Below the pieces are notes generated by a model. It was not told where the DNA came from. It saw only the letters and a list, made by a program, of their open reading frames with translations, and did no database searches. A DNA stretch of 10,428 nucleotides, from contig JBIILZ010000125.1 of assembly GCA_044338255.1 (NCBI GenBank), positions 1 through 10,428 on the forward strand, in the 5' to 3' direction. The first letter of the stretch is position 1. Each line of letters opens with the position of its first letter. Of the stretch, positions 1 to 6,797 are shown one piece after another. A program made the translations under genes and the position numbers. This stretch comes from CAIUVD01 sp044338255. Its GTDB lineage: Bacteria > Planctomycetota > UBA11346.

Positions 1-188
1 GGCCCGGCCCGTGGGGATTCACGTGCGGGGCCACGGCAGCATTGGCTGTTCGACAGCGTCGGCAGTACGAGAGACGTGGAGCGTACAGGGCGCCCGTATG
101 GCCGGGGCGGCCGGCTATGTCCAACAACGAGCGCGTCGGCGGCATGCGGGACCAGGGGGTCTCTGCTGCTGGATTCTTGGCTTCTTGC
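1..188. other. Non-coding or unassigned left edge
   Basis: No gene can be supported here. Several open frames cross the stretch on the plus strand, but they continue through the heptamer repeat array and antisense to the gene that follows, and have no recognisable composition. A short minus-strand frame starting near 145 runs off the left edge and is also unconvincing. One isolated, out-of-phase copy of the heptamer (GACCAGG, 150-156) lies here, suggesting that the repeat once extended further. Together with the array this makes a 312-base stretch without a supported gene. I see no tRNA, promoter or convincing terminator in it. Confidence 0.5.
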
Positions 189-295
189 GACCAGTGGCCA
201 GCGACCAGGGGCCAGGGGCCAGGGACCAGAGACCAGGGGCCAGGGACCAGTGGCCAGGGGCCAGGGACCAGTGGCCAGGGACCCCAGTGGCCAGG
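189..295 (-). repeat. Degenerate heptamer tandem array, G(A/G)CCAGN
   Basis: Thirteen in-phase 7-bp units run from 189 to 279 (GACCAGT, GGCCAGC, GACCAGG and similar). They are followed by a unit with a 2-nt insertion (280-288) and one last unit at 289-295. Position 2 alternates A/G and position 7 is variable; the CCAG core is constant. The array starts 17 nt beyond the TAA stop of the 118-residue minus-strand gene. In that gene's sense direction it reads (NCTGGYC)n, the same sense motif as the array at the right edge of the window. Since 7 is not a multiple of 3, all frames stay open and give artefactual Gly/Pro/Arg/Asp/Gln peptides. Confidence 0.93.
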
Positions 296-312
296 CACCC
301 GCGAGGTCACCC

Positions 313-669
313 TTACCGCTGCAGATCGATATACCTCGCCTCATCATGGTTCGGATTGGCCCTGTACGCATTCAAGGCCTGGTGGGCCCGTTCATCCACA
401 TGATGCGCAGACCGCAGACGATCGCGACATTCCGTGGCGGCGGTGCCGACGGCGGCGACTAGGCGCAGGCAATCCTTGGCGGCCTGCAGGACTTCCCGTC
501 GTTCATCATCGGTGCCCGGCAGCGGCTCGACGGCGATGGCGGCCTGCAGGTTGGCGAGGATCGACAAATGGTTGTCGACCTCGCTGGGGTCGGGATCGTC
601 ACCCGCCAGCAGGATGAGTAGTCCGGCACAGTACTGGTGCAATTCCTGATAGGCGGTGAGCATTCTCAT
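313..669 (-). CDS. Small helical protein, possibly FliT/FlgN-like flagellar chaperone
   Basis: A 118-residue protein without signal peptide or membrane segment, predicted almost wholly helical: helices at about 3-22, 28-46, 53-88 and 90-103. Its ATG overlaps the TGA of the gene before it (ATGA), with GGAGG only 4 nt upstream. A second ATG at 663 gives a better 10-nt spacing, so the product may begin MLTAYQEL. Size, a short multi-helix layout and a C-terminal end of the form (R/H)xxxALxAYR recall FliT/FlgN-type export chaperones, whose sequences diverge strongly. It is the last gene of a four-gene coupled operon headed by a FliM-motif protein behind a sigma-28-like promoter, which raises the prior for a flagellar role. 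The resemblance is by eye only: existence of the gene is likely, the function is tentative. A longer start at 837 would run through the preceding gene and is unlikely. Confidence 0.7.
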   Translation of the reverse strand: MRMLTAYQELHQYCAGLLILLAGDDPDPSEVDNHLSILANLQAAIAVEPLPGTDDERREVLQAAKDCLRLVAAVGTAATECRDRLRSAHHVDERAHQALNAYRANPNHDEARYIDLQR

Positions 670-1418
670 GGTGCCTCCAATCCGGCGAACAAGGCTTCGG
701 AAGTCTGCGCCAGGGCGCTGGTAGGATACTGATTGGCAAGTTCGGTGCGCGTATCGCGGGCGGTCTTGAGACGGTTGGCGCGCTCGCTGGCGAGGGCCTC
801 CTTGCCCAGCTTGCGGATCCCTTCGAGCTGGAACCACAGCATCAGGTAGAGCTGGCGTGGACGCTCGTTATCGCTGAGCTGGCCGGCATCGATGCTCGCC
901 AGCGCCTTCAGCCCGGCCGCGATGTCGCCGGGGGTACCGTCAGACGTGCTCGCGAGATCCTTGTAGCATTCGGCGACCGCTAGTTGGTTGGCCGAGGACA
1001 ACGGTCCGAGCTGCGCCGCCTGGCCGCGCGGACGTCCGCGATCGAGGACATCGCTGCTGCCCTGACCGGCCCGCGAGGCGGCGGTTTCGAGGGCTAGGCG
1101 CAGGGCGGCGCGCGCGGCGGCGTGTTGGCTGAGGATTTCCTGGGCGGCGGGATCGCGTAGCTCGATGCGCGGCGTACGCCCCAGACGATCATCACCGGCG
1201 GTAGGCAGAGCGGCAATGCTCTGATCGCGTTCCTCGACGAGGCGATCGAGCTGATGGAGCAGCAGCTCATCGGGATCATCGATGACCTGAGGAAGGTTCG
1301 TCGGCGGCAGGGGAATGGTCACCGGGCGCGGCGGTAGGGCAGGGGCGCCGTCTTCGCAGAAAACCGCGCTGGCCAGAGCCAACAGGCCCAGTGCCCAGCA
1401 GACGCGTGACGGTCTCAT
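666..1418 (-). CDS. Exported helical protein of unknown function
   Basis: A 250-residue protein. Residues 1-20 form a signal peptide (MRPSR, then a hydrophobic stretch ending ASA); Cys21 lies at its end, but the Phe before it makes a lipobox unlikely. Residues 22-45 are Pro-rich. The rest is charged and helical (about 48-70, 85-118, 142-175, 186-245), and the last 100 residues look like degenerate TPR/solenoid helices (YLMLWFQLEG, ELANQYPTSALAQTSEALF). I recognise no family. The ATG overlaps the stop of the 691-residue gene (ATGA) and an AAGGA lies about 8 nt upstream. Its own stop overlaps the next start, so it is the third gene of a coupled operon. With a signal peptide and TPR-like helices it probably works in the periplasm with the larger STN/TPR protein encoded just before it. 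Confidence 0.8.
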   Translation of the reverse strand: MRPSRVCWALGLLALASAVFCEDGAPALPPRPVTIPLPPTNLPQVIDDPDELLLHQLDRLVEERDQSIAALPTAGDDRLGRTPRIELRDPAAQEILSQHAAARAALRLALETAASRAGQGSSDVLDRGRPRGQAAQLGPLSSANQLAVAECYKDLASTSDGTPGDIAAGLKALASIDAGQLSDNERPRQLYLMLWFQLEGIRKLGKEALASERANRLKTARDTRTELANQYPTSALAQTSEALFAGLEAP

Positions 1419-3490
1419 TCGACGATTCCTTGGAAGGCTTTGATGGCTTCGCGCGATTTGCCCTGGGCACGGAAATGCTCGCCGAGCAGGCGCGCGGCAT
1501 AGGCTCGGTCGCGATCGCCGAGGCCGGGGTCCTTCAGCGCGTTGATCAGTTCCAGCTCGCCACGTTCGTCATTACCGGCGAGGAAGCATGCGCGCGCGAG
1601 GCCGACCCGAGCGGCATCACGCAGCTCGGGCGAGGGCTTCTCGGACAGCACGCGTTCGTAGTTGCCGATCGCCTGCGCCGCCAGCACGCCACGTTGCGCG
1701 CGTTCGCGCTCGGCATGACGGTGACCGGCCTGGGCGATGTAGAAGAGCGCCTTGGCGCGCACCGGTCCGGGGTATTCGCTGATGCGCCCGAGGAGCTGGC
1801 CCATGGACTCGTCGAGGTGTTCCTGGGCCCGGGCCTGGTCGGTCGTGCTCGCACCCTCGTCAGTGGCCTGCGGGGTTTCGATCTTGAGCATGTCCCAGAG
1901 GGCGGCGACGGCCTCGTCTTCACGCTCGATCTCGGCATAGCAGCGGGCGATGTTGAGCAGCAGATCGGCGGAGAGCTTGGACTTGGGGAATTCGCTCTGC
2001 GCGCGTTGGAAGGCGAACAGCGCATGTACGAACCGCGGTTGCGGCTCGCGGAGGTAGCACACGCCGATGGCCTGGGCCGCCTGCTCGTAGAGCGACTTCT
2101 CGGCGTCGCCGGTGCCGGCGCGGTAGCGCCGCAGTAGATCCTCGAAGCCGGCGCGGGCGACATCATAGTGGGCGAGGTGAAAAGCGCAGTCGGAGAGCTG
2201 AAAGCGCGTCGTGTCATTGCTGCGTCCGCCGGCCTCGGCGACGTATTTGCCCAGCTGCGTCTCGGCCTCGAGCCAGCGCTGGGCATTGTATAGCAGGCCG
2301 CCGATCATCAGGCGCGCGGTCGGGACTTCGCTGCGGTGCGGATCGTCGCCGAATTTCTCGAGCAGGGCATGGAGGTCGTCGACGGCTTCATCGAAGGCCA
2401 CCGGATCCTGCTTGGCCAGGCCCTGGCGACGGCCAGCCTCGGCGGCGGCGAGGTAGACCTGCGGCACATCGGGATCGCCGTCGACGGCGCGGGCGATGTA
2501 GTTGCGGTAGACGCTACGCGCCTCCGACCATTGCTTGAGCCCGGCCATGCAATCGCCGATGCCGCGGATGCTGCGTTGCACCCAGACGCGCACCGCCGGC
2601 TCGCGGCTGCGGCTCATGACCTGCACGAGGTCGTTGAAGCGACGCATGGCCTCCACCGGTTCGCCGGCCTTCAGGCGGCGATTGGCGAGCAGCCAGCGGG
2701 CTTCGGCGGCGAAGGCCGAATCGCCATCGGAGGCGGCGCGCTCGAGGGCGCGCTCGCCGGCGCGCTCGTCGTCCTCGCTGTCGGGGGCGTTGGTCAAGGC
2801 GATGCGTTCGGCGGCGCCGCTGCCGGTGAGGCGCCACGACAGGCCGGCCTGGCCGAGCAGGCGATCGAGACAGGCCTGCCAGGGGATGCCGCGCACGCGT
2901 AGATCGACGCTACGCTTCATTCCTGGCACGACCGCATCTTCCAATGCGCTGCCGGAAATCTTGAGCAACTCCTTGAGAACGACATCGAGCGGCTCGCCCT
3001 TGAGATCGGCGTCGATGAGGATGTCGCCACCCCGACGCACGGCGCTAAGGGCTTGGCCGTAGCGCTCGGAAGTGACCGGGGCGGCTGGCGGGCCGTCGGC
3101 GGCTCCGGCGGCGACGTGACCAGGCACATGCGGTTCGTCCTCGTCATTGCCGGTGCCGGTACTGTTGCCGAGGGCTTTCTCGACGCGTTGCACCGAGCGC
3201 GTTAGGGCTTCGATGTCCGAAGCCAGGCCGACGCGGTCGACGATCACACGTTCGCTGTTATGGACATTGCCGGCGGGGGCCAGACGCAAGATCCGCGGCT
3301 CGGGTGGCAAGGTCGGCTGCAGGTTGGGGTCAACCGCCGAGGGCTTGGCTTCAACCGCCGAGGGCTTGGCTTCAACCGCCGAGGGCTTGGCTTCAGCCGT
3401 CGGCGGGACCTTCGTCGGCCCCGCGTGCTCGGCGTGTTCAGCGCTGCTCACGGCGGAAGTGAGCACCAGAAGGAGCGTGATCAGGCGCAT
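1415..3490 (-). CDS. Exported STN/N0-like and TPR-repeat protein
   Basis: A 691-residue exported protein. The signal peptide (1-17, ending VSSA) is followed by a low-complexity stretch with three exact VEAKPSA copies (about 33-53). A helical segment lies at 88-107. At about 157-225 is a fold resembling the secretin/TonB short N-terminal (STN, N0) domain: LKGEPLDVVLKELLKISG, then VDLRVRGIPWQACLDRLL and LSWRLTG, the usual beta-alpha-beta pattern. From about 255 to the end there are many TPR-like helical hairpins (for example 310-335, 395-418, 430-455, 607-640, 660-690). No secretin beta-barrel domain is present, so this is an orphan N0-like domain on a solenoid scaffold. The start is supported by GGAGGA 8 nt upstream and a TGATG junction with the preceding FliM-motif gene. 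A periplasmic scaffold is likely, and a flagellar-motor accessory role is inferred from its operon. Confidence 0.85.
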   Translation of the reverse strand: MRLITLLLVLTSAVSSAEHAEHAGPTKVPPTAEAKPSAVEAKPSAVEAKPSAVDPNLQPTLPPEPRILRLAPAGNVHNSERVIVDRVGLASDIEALTRSVQRVEKALGNSTGTGNDEDEPHVPGHVAAGAADGPPAAPVTSERYGQALSAVRRGGDILIDADLKGEPLDVVLKELLKISGSALEDAVVPGMKRSVDLRVRGIPWQACLDRLLGQAGLSWRLTGSGAAERIALTNAPDSEDDERAGERALERAASDGDSAFAAEARWLLANRRLKAGEPVEAMRRFNDLVQVMSRSREPAVRVWVQRSIRGIGDCMAGLKQWSEARSVYRNYIARAVDGDPDVPQVYLAAAEAGRRQGLAKQDPVAFDEAVDDLHALLEKFGDDPHRSEVPTARLMIGGLLYNAQRWLEAETQLGKYVAEAGGRSNDTTRFQLSDCAFHLAHYDVARAGFEDLLRRYRAGTGDAEKSLYEQAAQAIGVCYLREPQPRFVHALFAFQRAQSEFPKSKLSADLLLNIARCYAEIEREDEAVAALWDMLKIETPQATDEGASTTDQARAQEHLDESMGQLLGRISEYPGPVRAKALFYIAQAGHRHAERERAQRGVLAAQAIGNYERVLSEKPSPELRDAARVGLARACFLAGNDERGELELINALKDPGLGDRDRAYAARLLGEHFRAQGKSREAIKAFQGIVE
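3330..3392 (-). repeat. Three exact 21-bp tandem repeats inside the STN/TPR gene
   Basis: Units at 3330-3350, 3351-3371 and 3372-3392 are identical, and a diverged partial copy follows from 3393. They encode the in-frame VEAKPSA repeats just after the signal peptide of the 691-residue protein. Perfect identity, including third codon positions, points to recent slippage. Copy number may therefore vary between strains, changing the length of the linker behind the signal peptide without breaking the frame. Confidence 0.95.
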
Positions 3491-5490
3491 CAGTGATGTC
3501 CTCCGCCGGCGTCATGACCCGCCGCATGACCGGAGTCCGCCGCGCCATGGCCGGCTTCGCTCACGCTCTTGCCGGCGTCCTCGGCATGGTGACCGTCCTC
3601 GGCGCTGGCGAGGGCCGTTTCGTCGATGGTATCGAGCAGCCGGCCGAGCATGAGATGGCCTTCGATCAGGGTCCGGCGATTGCGTTCGCTGATGTCGGCC
3701 GGACGTGGCGGCGTGGTCGGCGCGAGATGGCGGGCCTCGTTGGCGAGCAGGTTGTACAGCTGCCGGCGGGCGGCCTCGAAGTCGTGCAGCTGGCGGAAAG
3801 TATCGGCATGTTCCAGGCTCACGCGTGGATCATCGTCGATGGATTCCACGGGCAGGCTGGCATATTCGCGGTTGGCTTCGCGCCAGGCGCCGAGGCTGCG
3901 GAAATGCCGCGCCAGGACCAAGGAAACTTCTGCCTCGTGCGAGGGGTAACGCTTCTTCAGCCGTTGCAGAAAGAGCACCCCCTTGGCGGCTTCCTGCTCA
4001 TCGGGTGCGGTCAGGCGGGCGACCGCGGCCTTGTAATCGTCGCCGTAATCCTCGCCGGGTTCGAGCGCCGCCAGGCGCTCGTGGGCGAGCTCGCCACCCA
4101 AGGTGCGCAGGGCGCCGGCAACCACCACCAGGGTCCCGGCGCAGATACTCAGCAGCAGCACCGCTGCCGCCAGCAGCCAGCGCGCTCCGCGCAATTCCGG
4201 TGGCGTGAGCACCGGGACATTGAAGGTCGGAGCGGTGCTGTGCAGCGGACCGGCATGGCCACCGGGAGTGCCGCGATCCAGCCCACGGACATCGATCGCG
4301 TCCATGGTCACGGCATTGGCCGAGTGCTTCTGTCCGCCCAGCAATTCGTCGATGGCGGCATCGTGCTTGGCCAGCTCCTCGGTCATCGACGGCTTGGCAC
4401 CGGCCTCTGCCGGCGCATTCACCGCTCCGAGCTGCTTGACGAGGGCGTCGATGTCTTCCTGATCGATCATGCCCTCGGCATCGGTGCCGACGGCGGGCGC
4501 GGCCGCATGCTTGCTGACCAGGGCGGTGAGGTCTTCGCTGGTCAGCGCCAGCGAGCCGCGGCTGAGTCCCGATTTCGAGACCTCGCCGGGAGTCCCCGCC
4601 AGTTTGAGGGCATCGATCTCGGTCGCTCCCACGGAGATCTGCTGGGCGCCAAGATTCAACAGCAGCGAATCGATATCGTCCTGGCCGAGCTTGCCCGCGG
4701 GCATGGCCCCGGAGGCCGCGGCTGCTGGAGCTGCCGGTGCCGCTTCCGGAACCGCTTCCATGCTCCGCAGCAAGGCATCGATGTCGTTCTGCCCAAGGGG
4801 GTCGTCGCCGTTTGCCGACGAAGGTGCGGCCGCGACCGCCGGTGCCGCGGCCTTGGTGACATCCGCCGGCGCCGAGGTGCCGACGCCCAGGCTCGCCATC
4901 ATCGCGTCGATGTCGTCCTGGCCCAAGGGACCGTTACTCGCGGGCTTGGCGGGTGCTGGTGCCGGTGCGCTGGCGGTCTCGAGCCCGGCGAGCATGGCGT
5001 CGATGTCGTCCTGGCCCAAGGGACCGTTGCTCGCGGGCTTGGCTGGAGCTGGAGCTGGAGCTGGTGCCGGTGAGCTGGCGGCTTCGAGTCCAGCGAGCAT
5101 GGCATCGATGTCGTCCTGCCCCAAGGGGCCGCTGGCGGGTGGCTTGGGCGCGGCGGCGGGAGGCTTAGGCGGGGCGGCGGGAGCTGCGAGTCCGGCGAGG
5201 ATCGCGTCGATATCGTTTTGCCCCAAAGGGCCGCTGGGGGCGGCATCCGCCGCGGCCGCGACCGCCGGCTCGACCTCGCTGCCTTCCCCGGCAAGGTCCG
5301 CCATGAGGCGGTCGAGCTCATCCTGATCGACCATCAAGGGCGCCGGGGGCGCTGCCGGAGCCGGCGGCTTGGGTGCCGGCTTGGCTGCCGACACGGCCGG
5401 AGCCGCGGATTTCGACGCCGCCGCAGGTTCGCCGGATAGCCCAGCGAGCATGGCGTCGATCTCCTCTTGAGTCATGGGTTGGTCGCTCAT
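3490..5490 (-). CDS. Membrane protein with tandem FliM-type CheY-binding motifs
   Basis: A 666-residue protein. Nine clear copies of a 13-residue motif with consensus LGQDDIDAMLAGL start at residues 6, 54, 89, 123, 158, 189, 232, 268 and 342. Decayed copies lie near 287, 316, 374 and 394, and the linkers are Ala/Pro-rich. The motif matches the N-terminal element of FliM and FliY (LSQxEIDALL), which in those switch proteins binds CheY-P. Residues 438-461 form one transmembrane helix preceded by arginines, so the motif array should be cytoplasmic. Residues 485-625 are TPR-like helices expected in the periplasm, and the tail (634-666) is His/Gly/Ala-rich. No SpoA or CheC-like FliM domain is present, so it is not a switch protein. 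I chose the ATG at 5490 because it places the first motif right at the N-terminus, as in FliM; a GTG at 5538 would add 16 residues. It is the first gene of the operon and lies behind a sigma-28-like promoter. Confidence 0.88.
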   Translation of the reverse strand: MSDQPMTQEEIDAMLAGLSGEPAAASKSAAPAVSAAKPAPKPPAPAAPPAPLMVDQDELDRLMADLAGEGSEVEPAVAAAADAAPSGPLGQNDIDAILAGLAAPAAPPKPPAAAPKPPASGPLGQDDIDAMLAGLEAASSPAPAPAPAPAKPASNGPLGQDDIDAMLAGLETASAPAPAPAKPASNGPLGQDDIDAMMASLGVGTSAPADVTKAAAPAVAAAPSSANGDDPLGQNDIDALLRSMEAVPEAAPAAPAAAASGAMPAGKLGQDDIDSLLLNLGAQQISVGATEIDALKLAGTPGEVSKSGLSRGSLALTSEDLTALVSKHAAAPAVGTDAEGMIDQEDIDALVKQLGAVNAPAEAGAKPSMTEELAKHDAAIDELLGGQKHSANAVTMDAIDVRGLDRGTPGGHAGPLHSTAPTFNVPVLTPPELRGARWLLAAAVLLLSICAGTLVVVAGALRTLGGELAHERLAALEPGEDYGDDYKAAVARLTAPDEQEAAKGVLFLQRLKKRYPSHEAEVSLVLARHFRSLGAWREANREYASLPVESIDDDPRVSLEHADTFRQLHDFEAARRQLYNLLANEARHLAPTTPPRPADISERNRRTLIEGHLMLGRLLDTIDETALASAEDGHHAEDAGKSVSEAGHGAADSGHAAGHDAGGGHH
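4429..5475 (-). repeat. Region encoding the tandem FliM-motif array
   Basis: This segment encodes motif copies 1 to 9 (residues 6-354 of the 666-residue protein) with spacings of mostly 31-43 residues. The central copies are also close at the DNA level: the blocks around 4904-4950 and 4997-5043 differ at about one position over more than 40 bases, so motif-plus-linker units have been duplicated. The outer copies differ more but keep the acidic pair, the IDA/LDR core and the hydrophobic positions, which implies selection on the peptide. Confidence 0.9.
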
Positions 5491-5572
5491 ACGGCTGTCG
5501 CGGAAGTGAACGCGGATCTCCTTAATGGAGCCAGCCACGCCAACGCCGTGCCCAAGCCCTGAGAGACCCGTA

Positions 5573-5599
5573 GTATCGGCAGCGACATCGTAAACTTGA
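5573..5599 (-). promoter_or_regulatory. Sigma-28 (FliA)-type promoter
   Basis: Read on the minus strand, TCAAGTTT (5599-5592), then exactly 11 nt, then GCCGATAC (5580-5573). The enterobacterial FliA consensus is TAAAGTTT-N11-GCCGATAA, so this is 7/8 plus 7/8 with perfect spacing. It lies between the stop of bshA (5652) and the ATG at 5490 and points into the FliM-motif operon; transcription would begin near 5566, giving a leader of about 75 nt. Sigma-28 drives late flagellar and chemotaxis genes, which agrees independently with the protein content. The match was found by eye and its genome-wide background frequency is not known. Confidence 0.75.
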
Positions 5600-5610
5600 G
5601 TCGCGTCTTC

Positions 5611-5627
5611 CGCGTCGCGGAGCGACG
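5611..5627 (-). terminator. Weak hairpin after bshA
   Basis: CGTCG (5613-5617) and CGACG (5623-5627) can pair around a 5-nt loop, with overlapping alternative pairings of the neighbouring CCGCG/CGCGG. It lies 24 nt past the bshA stop and before the sigma-28-like promoter, where a terminator would be expected. It is short and has no T-tract, so it may not terminate. Confidence 0.2.
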
Positions 5628-5651
5628 TATTACCGCATTAGCGAAACGGTC

Positions 5652-6797
5652 TTATTTGCCGAGGGTCCGCAACAGCGCCTGTTCATAAGTGTCGACAATC
5701 GCCGCCGGGGCGAAGCGCTCGGCCTGGGCGCGGGCGGCGAGGCGCATCGTCGCCAGACGCGGTGCGTCCTCGAGCAGATCGGCGGCCTTGCTGCCCAGGC
5801 AGATGTCCTTGCCGATATCGCAGAGCAGGCCGGTGACGCCGTCGATGACGACCTCCGGCAGACCGCCGGCACGGTAGCCGAGCACCGGACAGCCGCAGGC
5901 CATGGCTTCGAGTGCCGCCAAGCCGAAGGATTCCGCGACCGAGGGTAGTAGGAACAGGTCGGAAGCCTGCAGGATGGGTTCGGGGCGCTGATTGCCGAGC
6001 AGGCGCAGGTCATCGCGGATGCCGAGCTCGCGGGCAAGGAGCTCGGCCTTGGGCAGGTCGGGCCCCTCGCCCACCAAGACCAAGGAGGCCTTCATGCGTT
6101 TGCGGATGACGCTGAAGGCGCGGACCACTTCCTCGATGCGTTTCACCGGACGGAAATTGGAGACGTGGGTGATCACCCGGGCATCGGCTGCCGCCAGGCA
6201 TTCGCGCCACGGTTGCTGGGGATCGGGTTTGAAGCGTTCGATGTCGACGAAGTTGGGAATCGCCAGGATCCGTCCCGGGGCGATGTGGAAATGCTGCTCG
6301 GTCTCTTCCGCCAGCCAACGGCTGGGGGTGGTCAGCAGGTCTTGGCGATTGATCGAGAACCGCGTCATTTCGTAGTAGCTGCGTTCACGACCGATGAGGG
6401 TGATGTCGGTCCCATGCAGGGTACAGGCCATCTTCACATCGGTGTAGCCCTTGCCGGTCGGTCGCAAGCAATCGCGCAGCACCGTCTGCGCCTGCCACGC
6501 CGCCGCCGCGTGCGGAATCGCGTAGTGCGAGTGGATCAGCTCGACGCCGAAATCCTCGACCAGCGAGATCAGCTTGTTGGCGGTGTTGAGGGTGTAATGC
6601 GGATGGCGGAAGAGCGGGTATTCGCTCTGGTCGACGGCGTGGAAGAGCAGATTCCGCCGCGGTTTGTCGAGGCGGAAAGGCTGTTCGGAGGAGACTACAT
6701 GGACTTCGTGGCCGCGCTCGGCGAGGTGGATCGCGAGCTCGGTGGCGACGACTCCCGACCCGCCATAGGTCGGATAGCAGAGGATGGCGAGTTTCAT
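5652..6797 (-). CDS. bshA: N-acetyl-alpha-D-glucosaminyl L-malate synthase (bacillithiol step 1)
   Basis: A 381-residue GT-B fold, family-4 retaining glycosyltransferase of normal BshA length. It joins GlcNAc from UDP-GlcNAc to L-malate in the cytoplasm, the first step of bacillithiol synthesis. Family marks: the N-terminal CYPTYGGSG loop (7-15), SSEQPFRL (36-43), SHYAIPHA (90-97), LHGTDITLIG (127-136), donor-site SNFRPVKR (213-220) and the EX7E-type ESFGLAALE (289-297), followed by GGLPEVV (311-317). The start at 6797 gives the canonical MKLAILCYP beginning; a longer reading from 6905 adds 36 residues of shadow sequence. The ATG overlaps the stop of the lipoprotein gene before it (ATGA) and has no strong Shine-Dalgarno sequence of its own, so translation is probably coupled. 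No bshB or bshC is seen here. A generic glycosyltransferase is possible but less likely, given the motif set. Confidence 0.93.
   Translation of the reverse strand: MKLAILCYPTYGGSGVVATELAIHLAERGHEVHVVSSEQPFRLDKPRRNLLFHAVDQSEYPLFRHPHYTLNTANKLISLVEDFGVELIHSHYAIPHAAAAWQAQTVLRDCLRPTGKGYTDVKMACTLHGTDITLIGRERSYYEMTRFSINRQDLLTTPSRWLAEETEQHFHIAPGRILAIPNFVDIERFKPDPQQPWRECLAAADARVITHVSNFRPVKRIEEVVRAFSVIRKRMKASLVLVGEGPDLPKAELLARELGIRDDLRLLGNQRPEPILQASDLFLLPSVAESFGLAALEAMACGCPVLGYRAGGLPEVVIDGVTGLLCDIGKDICLGSKAADLLEDAPRLATMRLAARAQAERFAPAAIVDTYEQALLRTLGK

Noticed and set aside
189..295. CRISPR array
   Set aside because: Units are 7 bp, directly adjacent and without spacers, and no cas gene is present. It is a simple tandem repeat.
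42..617. Open frames on the plus strand through the left heptamer array
   Set aside because: They stay open because a 7-bp repeat without stop codons is read in all frames, then continue antisense to the 118-residue gene. No protein-like composition.
1391..2137. 248-codon open frame on the plus strand
   Set aside because: Antisense to the STN/TPR gene, with no recognisable domain or ribosome-binding site.
3493..5073. 526-codon open frame on the plus strand
   Set aside because: It is exactly antisense to the FliM-motif gene, which has clear repeated motifs, a membrane helix and coupled neighbours. Long antisense frames are common opposite GC-rich, Ala/Pro-rich genes.
3490..5490. True FliM or FliY switch protein
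   Set aside because: Only the short N-terminal peptide is shared. No CheC-like or SpoA domain follows, and a transmembrane helix is present.
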